64,000 bases of DNA from Kudoa neothunni (lineage: Eukaryota > Cnidaria): NCBI GenBank assembly GCA_964304625.1, contig OZ199840.1, forward strand, positions 6,386,001 to 6,450,000. The letters are read 5' to 3'. Below, in pieces: positions 36,300-49,467 of this stretch. Both the position numbers and the translations under genes were made by a program. Under the pieces are notes generated by a model. That model ran no database searches. It was given only the letters and a program-made list of their open reading frames with translations, and had not been told where the DNA came from. Position 1 is the first letter of the stretch. Each line of letters starts with the position of its first letter.

Positions 36300-37560
36300 A
36301 TTGCTGAATTCCTTCGTTTCAAATTAAGTTATACACTCGTCGTCGTCATCATCATAAGTTAAAATGTTATTATCAAAAAAATTATCAGAAGAAATCGTTC
36401 CTTACTAAGATTTTAATTAAATGTGCATTTCTTGTATGATAATTGCATCACGCTCGATATTTTCTTAACAGATTTATCCTAATAAGTTCAAATTAAAATA
36501 TTAAAATAATGAATACATATATTAAATAATTTTAATTTATGAATACAATTAAAGATGGTTGAGGAACAAACATTACCCCAAGATTTATAAGGATTCTAAC
36601 ACAATTTCGTAATGTATATATCTGATTCGTTGCAGTCTTCATTTGTTAGAAAATGTTGACAAGAGATACTTAGTGAAAATTTAAAGAATATATTATTCCA
36701 AAAGTTAAATTCAGATAGTGGTATTCTATGGAAAAAACAGTAATTTTATTTTTGAGAACCAATATAAATTTTTCGGACGAGTCGACGATTGTTCAAACAG
36801 CAATGGAAACCCTCCTTTTTTGTGTTTTATGTTTACTATACCATTGCTTCATAAATTGGCTCAACATCTTTGCCGTTATCAAGGAATTTTGTTGAGAATA
36901 ATATTCAACCGGAATTTTTTGAACGAAGCTGAATAACTTAAATATTTTAACATTCTGGTTAGTACCAACAGAAGTTTCCTTATTTAAATAAGCCGATACT
37001 AAAACTGACTCAAATTTTAAAAAGGTTTTATCGCACGCACCATTGTTTCTTTTTTAAAATAAAGGAGATATGGGGGCGATTTATAAAAATAGCTCTCATC
37101 AATATTTATTGTATAATTATTATAGTTTTTTATAATATAAGAATTCTTTTGTGTTCATTCGTCAATATACGATGAAATTGTGAACACAAGCTAATTTCCT
37201 GTGAAATTAAAAAATGGGAATATCTTTCCGTCAATTCTCAAAGTCGTCCTCTACTTGCGTAAAAATCTTCAATTCCAAATTTTGTAGCAATAAGCGCTGA
37301 TTTTTTCCATTATGACATAACATACACCTGGTTTATTTCGATTTAGCGCCTTAACAAACAATCCACATATATGAAAACAAATTTCTTTATATTTTTCGAA
37401 TGCCATTTTTTTATAGCAAATATCGAATAAATTATTTTTGCTCATTCGGCCGGATCGTACGCATCGGTAATTAACCCACAAATTCCCACAAAAAAATTGT
37501 AACTGAAGTAGTTACCACATATATTAACTTGTTTTCATTTCCTCGGCGATAATTTATTTA
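36300..37560 (-). pseudogene. Degenerate Tigger/pogo transposase
   Basis: Minus strand. A short frame at 37481-37269 resembles the CENP-B-type DNA-binding start, with weak similarity. At about 36940-36720 the translation shows KMLSQFMKQWYSKHK then TQKRRVSIAV, the region just before the second catalytic Asp in pogo transposases. An acidic DDDDDE-type stretch at about 36360-36330 would be the tail. Many stops and no recognisable termini; the call rests on weak but ordered matches. Confidence 0.4.
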
Positions 37561-38413
37561 CTTCTCATTTTAAATTTATAAAATATGTTAGAATAAGCTT
37601 TTCATACATATGTGATTGTGTTCATGCCATTTTAAAACCTTGCTATAATCAATTACTGACTTCAAAAAGAACCTCGCTGTAACGATTCATTGCATAGTTA
37701 GAAAATCATTGTACGAGAAAATGTTTTCAATATAATTCTCAATCCTTACTCAAACAAACAAGTAATTTAAATCACCGATAAAATATTTAAATATACGTCA
37801 AAATCAAAAGCTCGGCTTTATCTAGGTCCGGTTTTACTTATATCTATATATCTATATATATCTATCTATCTATCTCAATTTTAGAAATGTAGCTTGAATT
37901 TAATGAAATCTGAGAATGAAATTTTGTCATGCATCTATGGGGTTCAACGTTTTAGAATGTTTTTAATGGAGATAAAAATTAATTTTATGTTCGTATTTAC
38001 GAAAAAGGGGGAGAATACAGCTTTATCTATAGATTTCATTATAATTCATACGAAAAAAAGTATTAATTTCCTTCATTATTGTAGATTAAATTATTTATAT
38101 ATATGGCTAGCTGTTTAATGATTTATTGATCGAAATTTAACTATTTTAAATTTTTTGAAGATCATAATATAAGATTGTGACTTTTTGGGGTAAAAACGTG
38201 TCCAAAAATGTCGGCATTCATTTTCAAAATATTACACCTTTAATAATTAATGCACTTTTTATTTATTTGGCATTTATTGGAGGAAATAACAAACTCAAAA
38301 TAGACAGCGAACCATTAATGAAATATTATTTGGTACAACATAAAGTTCCATCATGAGAGCGAAGAGAGATACAATCTAAAACGTACAATCATATGAATAC
38401 ACTCAATAAATTA
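37561..38413. other. Intergenic, 3' flank of CAT gene
   Basis: AT-rich; includes a TATC/TATA-rich simple repeat at 37839-37875. A short frame at 37894-38118 has no recognisable domain and is not called. Confidence 0.4.
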
Positions 38414-40391
38414 TTATTCTAGAACACTGTGTTTGATGCTATACACAAAATATATGACTTCCCCTAATAAGAAAGATAGTTGTAATTCTATGAAAATAAA
38501 TATCTTACCAATAATGATCCAAACAATAAAACGAAGCCAGGTAACATTATGAAGTGACGCCATAAGAAAAACGTTGATAAACATTCCTAATAAAGGCACG
38601 AAAGGAACCAATGGTACAGAAAATGCAAGATGTTCACATTTGGCTTTATAATAATTCATTATTTTGTACAGAAACAGCACAATAAACACATCAACAATCA
38701 CAAGTATCACCATAAGGATGGAAATAAAATGCCTTCGTAGACTAAAGTTGTACACGTCGAAAGAAATATGTTGGCCACTTCGAACAATAATGAACGATAT
38801 GACAACCGAAGAAAAAAACAAGAAACTCAGCAAAATATAAACCATATCTTTATACACGATTTTGCACGCGGAATCTTCACATTCCGACATTTTTACTCTC
38901 ATGACGATAACACCTACACATACACCGGTGTATGCTAGCAATGTTCCGATAGACATCATCTCCACCAACTCCTCCACTGAGAGAAAAAATGCTAACGTTC
39001 CTAAAAGATATGACAGTTATAATAATATTAGGTAGAATTAATAACAATTGAAAAAAAATTCTACAACAGTTAAGTGAACGATACCTGACATAAAACCGCT
39101 CACAATTGTTGAAACTATTGGAATATTGGTAGATTCCGAAATCCAAGCCAAAGGAGCAAAGAGAAGTCCATCACGAGCCATAGTATAGATAATTCTTGGA
39201 GTTGGGAGAAGAGATGAGAAAACACAGGTCATTAAACCAAATGATGCCCCAACACTGACAAACCACGTAGCAAATTTGTTGTCATTTCTCAGAAAAGCTT
39301 CAACAAATGCTGCACTTCCTTTCAAACTGTTGTATGGTGCTATAAGTGTAAGAACAGCAGATACCACTATGTAGAGGGATGCGCTGATGGCAATTGTTAG
39401 AAATATGGATTTCGGGATTGTTTTCTTAGCATTGATAGCCTCATCTCCAAGAGAGGCCACAACGTCAAACCCAATATATGAAAAGAAACAAATTGAAGCA
39501 CCAGAAATTATTCCCTGAATTCCGTAAGGCGCAAAATTCGACCAATTATCCACATTTATGTAGAACAATCCAGCTACAGTTATAACCACAATGGATGCCA
39601 AGTTAATCAATGTTCCGATGGTGTTAAGGAATGCATATTTTTTGATTCCGTACACAATTACTAGGAAAGTTATCGTCAAACATATAAAAAACGACCAATA
39701 ATCAAAGGAGTATTTGGTCGGTGATTTATTAATGTTGATGTTGCTTTCACTTAGAGATAACATTTGAACAAAAAGTTTGCTTACGTAGGTGGTAAACGAT
39801 CTCACGATAGCAGCCGCTCCCACCACATATTCTAGAATTATGTTCCAACCAATAATGAACCCTAGTGCTTCTCCCATTGTCATATAAATGTAGGAATATG
39901 CTGAACCACTTCTAGGATAGATAGAGCTCAGTTCACAATAGCATAACGCACTGAAAAATGATGCGATTCCAGCAATAATATATGACAACACAACGCCGGG
40001 TCCAGCCACGTCGCTCGCCACAGTCCCTGTAAGTACGTAGATTCCTGCACCAATGGTACTGCTAATTCCGATCATAGTCAGATCAAATGTTCCCAAAACT
40101 CTGTTCAATCCATTTGGCATGTCTAAAGTGAGTTAGTTGAAAATATTGGAGCCTGGTGATTAATATTTAAAAAACATTTAAAAAAAAATCAGAAAATTTA
40201 TATTATTTTACAAAATGATTTTTTGATGGATATATGTATTAGAACCTACCTACGCTACTCCGGTCAAGCTGTGAGGGAATATCGGGAGTTCTACTTAGCT
40301 TTCCATAATAATAGTTGAACTTTTTACGATGACCACTTGATTCGGCAGCAGTTGACGTCTTGTCATCACCATCATTTGACTCGGACAACAT
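38414..40391 (-). CDS. Cationic amino acid transporter (SLC7/CAT type)
   Basis: Predicted plasma- or organelle-membrane carrier for cationic amino acids (APC superfamily). Exons (minus): 40391-40250, 40122-39085, 39000-38414; 1767 nt, 588 aa against about 630 for human CAT1. Landmarks: TFDLTMIGISSTIGAGIYVL (TM1 with the GAG turn), CYCELSSIYPRSGSAYSYIY, GWNIILEYVVG, SGASICFFSYIGFDVVASLG and EEAINAKKTIPKSI-like DEAINAKKTIPKSI, PTPRIIYTMARDGLLF, MSIGTLLAYT, and late VPFVPLLGMFINVFLM with WLRFIVWIIIGK. These are the diagnostic blocks of CATs, including the C-terminal pair of helices absent from the heteromeric LAT family. A stop precedes the ATG in frame. The loop between the two halves is short. 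Substrate cannot be read from sequence; whether it is CAT1-3 or CAT4-like is open. Confidence 0.93.
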
Positions 40392-41555
40392 AAAACAAAC
40401 TAATGATAGCTACAGCCCAACTGTTTTCGTGATTCGGTGTACTTGTTGGATAGATATGCGAACACCAAACTATGGGGTGAAAATATTCGATAGAAAATGT
40501 GTTAATGCTTTCAATCAGAAACAATACAAAATGACACATTGAAGAAACGAATATTGAAACTTTAGAAAACTAATCTACACATCTAGAACTACATTCAGGC
40601 TAAAGTTATCTTATAAACAGCATGCAACGCCACTGCCGATGTTGCTAAATATATGACATAATCAATAGCTGACTGATTGGATAAATATTACCAAGGGACG
40701 TGATTTTTAAAATCGCACTTAATCGTTGATTCGAGCATGCTTTCGCCTGCACACCAAAAGCCCCAGTCGCAAAACCAAACACGAATGCTCTCACTATGTA
40801 ACATCCAGTGCATAATTCATCTTTCGTTTGCTTATCACCATCTAGAACAACCATGAGAGAGCTAATTTCCCCGTCGCGAAATATCGTTCATTTTCATTAT
40901 TAATCGGAAATGCAATTGCTTGGATTTTTTTAAATTTAAATTTTCATTATTTCTAATTGTTTGAAAAAAAAATTTTTTCTTACGCTTGAATTTCTTGAAT
41001 ACGTTTTTGGGCATGAATAATCCAAGTTTATACACAACGTCTAAATCTCTTTATCACCCCTTAAATTAATCTCAAAAAATTCATCACTTTAACTCTTTTA
41101 ATTAAATTTATTTTACAATTAAAATATTTTTATCATGTATTGTATTTATATTTCTGGCCCTTACATAATTGTCTGAGTATAACCTATTATTGTTATGATT
41201 GTTGAATATTTCTGAGAATTAAAGTATCACTTATTGATGGTAATTATATTTAAAAAAAAACCTACTCCACTAATAATCCCATTTTGTAAAAATATGATAT
41301 CCGCTAGATTTTGTTAAATTTAATGTTTATTGAAAGTTTTAACATTTTTTAACCCCATCATTAGGATGTTAACCTTAGATGTGATTGAAAAAATGTTTTT
41401 CTGTGGCTAATAAAAAGTTACTTTTGTTTACAAAAAAAATCTTATAGATTAAAAAGTTTATAAATTTTCTATTTCCTTGGTAATTTTCTGCGACAATTAG
41501 AATAGGCTCGACTATATTTCAACATATTACAACTTAAATAAGACACATCTTTATA
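40392..41555. other. Intergenic upstream of CAT
   Basis: Should contain the promoter of the CAT gene. Short open frames at 40360-40542 (plus) and 40645-40854 (minus) are not supported as genes. No TATA element can be picked out with confidence in such AT-rich DNA. Confidence 0.35.
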
Positions 41556-42432
41556 TATTGGAACCTCGATTATCTGCAAAATTTGGGACCAGCGAGTTTC
41601 TGGTTAATCGACCCTAAAACAATGACATACTCGCGCGCATTTTTTGAAGTTTTTACTTAAAGGACTGCTTATTTGATTTATAAATAATTCTTACTATTTA
41701 TTAAATGAAATAGCTTAATTTCGACTTATTAAATTAAAATTATTGGTACATCTATTAACTACGAACGTGGAAACTTAAAAGAAAAAACACCACATAATTA
41801 TGGAAGAAAAACACGTCTACAGGGAATTATTCTACTTTTTTTAATAATCGGCAATTAATGTTTATTTAAAATACATACAAGCATATGTTCGGATCTAGTA
41901 CAAATTTCTACAAGAACTGAATGTTTAACTTGAGTTTTCAAAGAAAAATTTATAAATAATTAAGGCTGAGGCTATTTTTGCATTGTAAAATTTAATCCTA
42001 AACGGCATGTACGCTTGCGCACTGGTGTTTTTTAATCTTAGCAATTCCTATTTACAAGCTGTTTATAGATTAAATTTTTTAGAATCTTTTATATTTAATT
42101 ATTTCCGGCCGAACACTTCGCTCGTAGGGACCAGAAATAATTAACTATAGACAAAACTAGAGTCGCCTAAATATTATTTATCATGCCAATAGCCACTTCC
42201 AATAACTAACTTAGAAATGTTTTTGTTTTAGATGTTACATTAGTATATGTGTTTCATTGTATACGTCGCACAGTGATTGATGGTACTAAATCCGGAATTA
42301 TGATTAAATAGCTATTCCGGTTGTCGAATAATCAAACATTTATCTACACGTAATTTCAATAAAATCCGAAGAAAATTTTAAATATCTACCGGATAGCGCG
42401 ATTTCTGGATTATCGAGGTTCGATTACATATA
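41556..42432. mobile_element. pogo-type MITE carrying a hAT fragment
   Basis: The left end reads GGAACCTCGATTATCTGC after TATA; the right end, reverse-complemented, TATGTAATCGAACCTCGATA. AACCTCGAT(A/T)ATC termini with TA flanks are typical of pogo/Tigger MITEs. The first 140 bases (TTTGGGACC, GGTTAATCGA, CGCGC, TACTTAAAGGA) reappear at 61941-62079. A copy of the hAT core lies inside at 41985-42215, so this is a nested insertion or a composite. Confidence 0.65.
41985..42215 (+). repeat. hAT core repeat, fragment copy
   Basis: Matches 9295-9540: GGC.TGTACGCTTG, then TCTTAGCAA.TCCTA, CAAGCTGT.TATAGAT, TTATATTTAATTATTTC and its inverse GAAATAATTAACTATAG, and AAATATTATTTA.CATG. Neither hAT terminus is recognisable here. 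Confidence 0.6.
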
Positions 42433-42869
42433 GGTATATAATGAATTTATAACTTAACGTTGAAGGCCGAAAAATAAGTGGGTGGAAGAAACCATTTAAG
42501 AAATAAGCAGACATGACTGATTTCTTGAGGGATATTTTCGTCATTATATGGCGACATTTAACTTCTATCAAAACAATACTTTTTCCATAAACTTTAAATC
42601 TAAATATTCGCGGGCATAATCATAAACACATCCAAACTTGATTATTTTAATTCCGATTTTCAAAAAACCAACAAAATTGGAAACTCTGAGAACACATGAG
42701 GCATGCATACAAATATAAATGATTGTTTTATGTAACGATTATAAAAACCAATGCAAACAACAGCAACACCAGATAATTTTGCAACAACTAAATATCAGCT
42801 AATGGAACTCAATAACCTATTTTGGGTCTCCGAATGCAGGATGTTAGGACAACAATTTGATGAACATGT

Positions 42870-45800
42870 CTATTCCCACTCGATTGTTCCGGGGGGTTTA
42901 CTGGTGAGATCATAGAGAACTTTGGAAATTCTTGGCACGCTGTTCACAATTCGCTGATGTATATTGTTAAGTGTATCCAAAGTAATATCGACACCAGGAA
43001 CTGCAGGTAAAGCAGTCATAAAATCAGAAGTAATGACGGGGCGCAACACAACTGAGAATCGCACAGTACTATGGTCGGCAAACTCGATATCGTCAAACTG
43101 TATCGGCAGAAGTACCACAGGAAATTGGCTGACAGAGTTGTATTCGTCGGATTCAACCAACGTTTCGCTCACGATATGGTCAGCTTTTCGCAGTATATCG
43201 ACAACTGGAGGACAGATATGGCAAATAGTGATTCGATCAATGGATTTTTCCACTATACGTCCACCAAGAGCATACAAAACTCTATTAGATAATAATCAAA
43301 TAACGTACACTTATGATTGCAAAATAAACAAATATATGAATATGAGTATTACCTATTTACAATATGACAGGTTTTGGTCACGAATTTGGCTAGCTGGACC
43401 ATGTTTGGCCAGTTAGGTTCTGGGTTGTCAGATGATATTACCAAGGGATGTTTATAGCTTCTGCCATCACCCTACATATTTTCGCCAACGTTATAATACA
43501 CAGACATTCTTCCTATGAAAATTACCTGTACCCCAACACTATTGATAGGCAGAATATGGCAGAACAGAGGAAATTTATCAGTGTCCTGGGTTAATTTATC
43601 GAGAAAATCCAATTCTTCTGATGTTAAAGTCTCTTTAATCTCATCAAACATGGCATTGGTGCGTTTCAATTTGGTTCGTGAATGATAATTAACCATAAAA
43701 TTAAGCATCGTTTGGGTGGAGGGAATAACACTGATATTTTTTGGTTGATTAGAATCATTGCATAAAATACGAATAGCCAATCCAGGTCCTATTAGAATGG
43801 ATAGTATTCAGTTTCATAAAAAGCAAAGAGACACAGATGGCAATAAAAACTGCACAATATTTAATTGTTACCTGGGAACGGATGTCGATTGATTAAGGCA
43901 GGTTCGAGGCCTAGATCAATACCGATTTTTCGAACCTCATCCTTGTGGAAATCTTTCAAAGGTTCCAAAATTAATCCCTTAATTAGTAATAACAATAATA
44001 ATAATAATTTAATGGTTCAGAGTAAAATTATTTGGAGGATGAAAATTAAAATTACTTTTTCACGATTTTCTCTCACCAGAGCAGTATCGTTGTGATGTGT
44101 CTTGATTGTTTCCGCACATCCAGAAACAACCGTAGATGCACTTTCGATGAGATCAGGCCTAAGAGTGCCTTGAGCGATTATTGTATTATCACGATTCAAT
44201 TTGAGTTCATTCATTATTCGCTGGCAAACTCGCATAAACGTGTCGCCTATTATTTTTCTTTTGTGTTCAGGATCCACTGTTTGGCAGAGAGGACCGGTCT
44301 CTACCAGCATCCTGGGCAACGGTTCACAAGAAGAGTGACTGTTTGAGTCCGAGTGAGCGGTGGTAGGATACACCTCCCGAGGGTCGACAACTTGATAAAC
44401 GCTACTGACACCGTTTTCAGTGTGTGCACCATTGACATTAGCTCTAAGTTCAGGTTGTTGTGGTTGTTCAGCGTTGAACTCTGGCCCGGTTTCAAAAGTG
44501 GTTTTTGCCCAAAGGAACTCCCGATCGCATTTGTACACATTTAAATCGACACCGACAGATTTAAGTTGAAGGCAGATGGATTCACTTTCCGTGTGACGCA
44601 TAAAACCATGGTCGATATGCACCAACGTAACTTTTTCAGACGGTAAAGCTTTTCTAATGAGTGTTCCACAGACCAGAGAATCCACTCCGCCACTCAACAA
44701 AACCAACACATGATAATCATTATCAAATTTGGATACGAAATTTTTTATTTCGTTCACCGAATCGTCAATACGACTACTAATCGTGAATTCTGGTGTACAT
44801 CCAGCTATCTAAATTGCGGTGTAACTTGTAAACAGTGATGAAAGCACACGGACGTTACGTTGAATAGGAAGTTCTCAAAGAGTCGATGTCCTATTTCGGT
44901 GAGAGTTACTTCGGGATGGAACTGAACCCCGTAAAGCGGGAGGCTTTCATGAGTTATCCCACACACAATACCACTCATTGATTTAACATCGCAGTGAAAC
45001 TCTGCTGGTATTCCAGTACAGATATCACCATGAGTAAGTAGAACTTTTGCCGAGTTGGGAATTGATCTATGCGTAGATAACAAATTTATTAATATCCAAG
45101 TAATCTCAAAATTAGAATGTTTCAAAGATCAATAAACTTAAGAATAACAACAGTTACGAAGCTATTATAAAGTAGATTAACGCAATTAAAAAAATAATAT
45201 CTAATGGCCGTTAGTCAGATATATTATAGACGATCAGTAATGCTGAAATAATTAAAAATATACATTATTTTTTAAAAGGTGCATAATATTTTTGATCGTA
45301 ATTAATGAAATTTAAGATTACTGGAAATATTTAGTAAATCATTTGTGAAAAATTGAACTTAGTTAAAAACTATATACTCGTAAAGGGGGCTCTTTGAATC
45401 AATGTCAACGTCAATTTGGCCATCTTGACGAGTGTTACTAAGCGAAGCAACTTGACCATCGAATAATTTGACCATCAGCTAATCAGTAAAAAGCGTAGAA
45501 AAACAGAAAAAGGGAAATCTATACCTGCATGCCAAAACAAATACCAAGAACTGGTATGCCCATTCTAAAGATATCAGGATCGAAAGATCCATACGGAAGG
45601 TCATTAACACTTCCGGGTCCACCGGAAATTATAATTGCCCTTTTTATAATAAAAAGAATAATATTTGTAGATAAGAATTTAGTGAAAACAATAATACGTG
45701 TAATTTTTCTGATGAACAACAATCGATGGTGTTGACAACGGAATTATTTCTGTTCGTACATGTAATTCTCTGACTCTTCGATCAATCAACTATACAACCC

Positions 45801-46056
45801 AAACAATTATCACGCAATAAGTTGAAATTATTATTTAATAACATATTTGTAAAATTTCAATAAAATACGGGACAAAATATAAGATTTATTAATTCTATCA
45901 ATTTTCTAGTATGCGGTAATAATCACGACAAATTATCACCATACTGAATTTTATTGACAAACATCATTAACGATATCTAATAAAATATGTAATTACCTTT
46001 GAAAATTGCGAGCCTGCATCCAAAATTGCCACAGTATGCACATTTGTTGCAGCCAT
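42870..46056 (-). CDS. GMPS: GMP synthase (glutamine-hydrolysing)
   Basis: Converts XMP to GMP with ATP and glutamine, the last step of de novo guanine nucleotide synthesis (cytosol). Exons (minus): 46056-45997, 45789-45698, 45639-45525, 45478-45378, 45066-44859, 44808-44056, 43977-43872, 43788-43526, 43471-43353, 43281-42870; 2229 nt, 742 aa, against 693 in human. N-terminal class I amidotransferase: SGGPGSV, nucleophile Cys85 in VLGICFGMQ, and His173/Glu175 in [12 protein letters not shown] pyrophosphatase: P-loop LLSGGVDS at about residues 230-236, then [23 protein letters not shown] and KTHHND. Dimerisation domain ends [10 protein letters not shown], the near-invariant GMPS C-terminus. 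All catalytic residues are present, so it should be active. Between FLWAKTTF and VDPEHKRK (about residues 293-370) it carries a loop some 45 residues longer than the human one, rich in Gln, Ser, Thr and Asn. Diverges from eIF1 across 384 bp. Confidence 0.97.
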
Positions 46057-46440
46057 TTCAGTTGTATTATAGTTTTGATTTCAATATAACTGGACAAATA
46101 TATATTTATGAAGTATTTTACCTCTACTGTTTACCTCGAGGTGGAATATGAGGGGCTCAACCGAATAGTAGGAAGGGTTAAATTTTCGACTTCAGTTTTT
46201 CGCAGTTAAGCTGACGAAAATGCGCGAAATTTACCTTATCGACTATTTAAACCAATAAAATGCCCTATTCGTCGTCCCCGTTAGTTAACACTTTTATTTT
46301 GATCAAATAATGAATAATTATTGTTAAAATTACAGCAATCTTCTTATTTAAAATTGCCTGAGATTAATTTGGCTTTATTGTCGGTTATCCTCGGTGACGA
46401 TACAAATCGATTGTTCGCCGTGAGCTTTTGTGAGACTTTT
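46057..46440. promoter_or_regulatory. Shared GMPS/eIF1 upstream region
   Basis: A 384-bp gap between the start codons of GMPS (minus) and eIF1 (plus). Both promoters must lie here or in untranslated exons, so it is a candidate bidirectional promoter. A stretch at about 46165-46177 (TAGGAAGGGTTAAA) resembles the right end of piggyBac element 4 (ACAGGAAGGGTTAAAG), possibly a terminus relic or chance. No classical core element is convincing. Confidence 0.5.
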
Positions 46441-46858
46441 ATGTCATTCGAATTCGGAAACAACTTTGGTAATATTCATACTATTAAATAACCCACTCCT
46501 AACTATGTTTAGATCCATTCAGCAATGAAACTGTAGGGAAAGTAGCCGATGTACAACCTGTACATATTCGTGTGCAACAACGTAATGGTAGAAAGACCTT
46601 AACCACAATTCAAGGTTTAGATGATGAGCTGGACAAGAAGAAAATATTAAAAGTTTTAAAAAAAGTATTTTTTTAGTGGTTGACTGATTGATCTGATGAG
46701 TTGTTTTATAGAACTTCAATTGTAATGGTACCGTTACTTCCCACAAAGAATATGGAGAGGTCATACAACTCCAAGGCGATCATAGAGAAAAGGCTTCAAA
46801 AATTCTCACTCAATGTGGATTAGTTGATGCTAACAACATCAAAATCCATGGTTTCTGA
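46441..46858 (+). CDS. EIF1: Translation initiation factor eIF1 (SUI1)
   Basis: eIF1 binds the 40S subunit near the P site and enforces AUG selection. Exons 46441-46468, 46513-46664, 46712-46858; 327 nt, 108 aa, close to the usual 113. It starts MSFEFGNNFDPFS and contains the SUI1-domain hallmarks HIRVQQRNGRKTLTTIQGL, GTVTSHKEYGEVIQLQGDHR and the C-terminal HGF. Introns are 44 and 47 nt with GTAATA and GTATTT donors. Everything expected of a working eIF1 is present. It is divergently arranged with GMPS. Confidence 0.97.
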
Positions 46859-48918
46859 GTGTTTCTATTGTAGATTACCAACAATCCTGCGTTTAGTGCT
46901 TTAATTATAGTTTGTTATTGTTTTTTCTCAATTTGCGTGAGGTATTAACTCCAAAATTTTTAATTCTGTATGGATATCAGAGAAAGGGGCAATTATTTAA
47001 GGATTCGCCAATGAATTCCAGGCGGTTGTTTAGTTTGAATGTGGCACGTTTATTTTATTGTCACCCATTCATTTATGCGTAATTCTGATGGCATAGAAAA
47101 TAATATGATTATGTAAATCGCATATAATGTACGTCTTGTGGTTCTTCTGCTCTCAGAAATGTTTCAACTCCGTTTTTATTATGATAGCATTGACGCTTTG
47201 TGTTATATCGTATTATTAATCAGTTTCAAGGATAATTTTGTATCATAATAGCATGTAATTGGGATGTTTTGCTTCGTTTAACTGACCATAAGACTCAATG
47301 TGATCCGATGGTCTCTAAGTCAACAGCTAAATACTTCGATACTGATTAACGCCACGAATGATTATAAGAAAAGTGTTCCTTCTGTAGTCTTCCAAACTTG
47401 GATGTATATTAATCACATGATGATATCGACTAATAGAGGAGAACCCATATTATTTTTTAAAAACTTGTTCGAATGTTATGATGCATTTGTTGTGTTTTTG
47501 ATATTATTTAAATTTTTAAAGAAAGAAAATTTTTTGTTAGAAAAAATAAATAGAATTGTGTTCATCGTCTTTTGTATCACTCGTTGAAATAGATCATTTA
47601 TTTCTAAATTAGAAATATAAATTAAGACCAGTGCAGATGCGGAATCCACGGCATTGCCCAGGAGCATGTGGTCATCTAGTTAAATATTGATTTGTTAAAC
47701 ACAGAAAATTCTGATTAATAGAAAATTTCAGAACAAGGTTTGAAAATGCAAAAGCTAATATTTATTTTTACAGATATGTTACGAAATATAAATTCCGCCA
47801 GCATTCTCGCAATTTTGACCAGTCGTTAATTAATTGAATATCATTTATTGAAAATGAATTGCAATAAATCAATCAAAATATATTGAAAAAAAATTCCATA
47901 ACATATTTCAAAAAGTAACAGAATTTTAGGCCTTTACGTAACAACAATGCAAACAGTTAAAATATCTTAAATTTGTTAACACAAATTCAGCCAAATTGTT
48001 ATTTCTATAGTAATGTAATAAATAATAATGGAACAGAGTTCCCACCGATGAGGCGTGAAAAAATTTTAGTGATGCATGGAAATTATTAAACTTGTAATGA
48101 ACCGCTTTGCTGGAACGCGAAAAATCCTGAGTATTGGTGATGACATGGATAATGGTGAGATAATTGGACAGTATGACGTACTCGAAGTAAATATCGCGAT
48201 TTTCGCCATCGCTTATCTTTACGTGACGATTAATATCATAAAAAAATACAACAAGCAGTGACTAATTATATAAAAATTAATAATAATATTTAACGCGTCC
48301 TTCGTCCAAATAGAGTCAGAATGGCTTGAATCTCAATCTTGTCTCATTTAGAATCATATATCCCTTTTTTATTACACGTATTATATTATTGATCAATTTT
48401 GTATTTGTATTATTTATTTTTCATTTGTTAGTCCCGTATAGAATTAAACCTTTCCTAGTGAAGGTTGGACTACCGTGAGTTTCATTCGACGCTGTTTTGA
48501 TGGAATAAAGAACTAAAGATGTAAATTTTAAAATCCATAGATAAATAAAGTTATATCTAATCTAAAACATTTTATTTTAATGAGAAAAGAAGTATATATT
48601 AATTGCTTCCAAATATTAATGTGATAGGGAGCTTTATTCAATGTTATAGACAGTTTAATTTAAAAAAATTAATACTCTCGCAAAAGGTGTGACAGGAAAC
48701 TCTTTTTCAAAAAAAAGTGGGCGCGACAGAACAAAGATTGGGGAACATTGATGCAAAACGAATATGATAGTGTTTATCCTGAATTTGCGAATTTAACTAT
48801 TTATTCAATGTTAGCATTTTTATTTATTTTCCAAAAATGAGGTATAATTTTGTCTAAGTTTGTTGTTTAACAGGTTTGGATAACTAAAAATAGAGTCTAT
48901 ATATTGGTTAATAAAAAA
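46859..48918. other. Intergenic, no gene seen
   Basis: AT-rich 3' flank of eIF1. Short frames at 47300-47587 and 48076-48261 (plus) and 47476-47667 (minus) have no recognisable domain or splice support. Confidence 0.4.
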
Positions 48919-48990
48919 TGCGGTTAGAGCAGCGGCATATGAACCATTAGAGTCTAGAGTTGAGGTTCGATTCTTGAAACTCTCATCAGA
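48919..48990 (+). repeat. tRNA-like relic or second SINE type
   Basis: Reads GCGGTTAGAGCAGCGGCATA (D-arm-like, A-box region), then 36 bases later a good B-box GGTTCGATTC (48964-48973). I cannot fold proper acceptor or anticodon stems, so it is more likely a tRNA pseudogene or SINE head than a working tRNA. It differs from the SINE at 3.3 kb. Confidence 0.4.
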
Positions 48991-49467
48991 GAAAATTAAA
49001 GTTTAGATGTCAGTTTCTGAGAAATTTACAAATTCTGTAACTCTAAAAATATCCCCTAATTCTGATATATCTAGAGTACGTTTCGAGCCAACAAAGAGTT
49101 TTTCGAGGGTAAGATTGGACGCTTGAATAATCGAGAAAGTATTCAGTAATAAAAATCTTACAGAAAACAAATACAGCACTGATGAAATCGAAGGGCAGAG
49201 TTTGAGGATTGTAGATGCTCTACAAAACGGATATATAGTAGACCAAATGTTTACAATGCGGATGTAAGATAAGATGTGGGTGCATATTGCTCGCTGCGGT
49301 TCCTACCGCGTTCATGGAGTCTGTTTGAACTCCACAACCTAATAATCTGCGTTGTTGGTTTATCTTTTTAACAAAAATCCTTTAAATTGATATAGAGTAG
49401 GTTAACATATTTTTCATAATTAAATTATATAAAAAGTATTGAATCGCTGAATATCCAAGATCTAGAT

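Noticed and set aside
42964-43416. 150-codon plus-strand frame
   Set aside because: Antisense shadow of GMPS exons 9-10.
48919-48990. Working tRNA gene
   Set aside because: A- and B-box-like words are present, but acceptor and anticodon stems do not pair.
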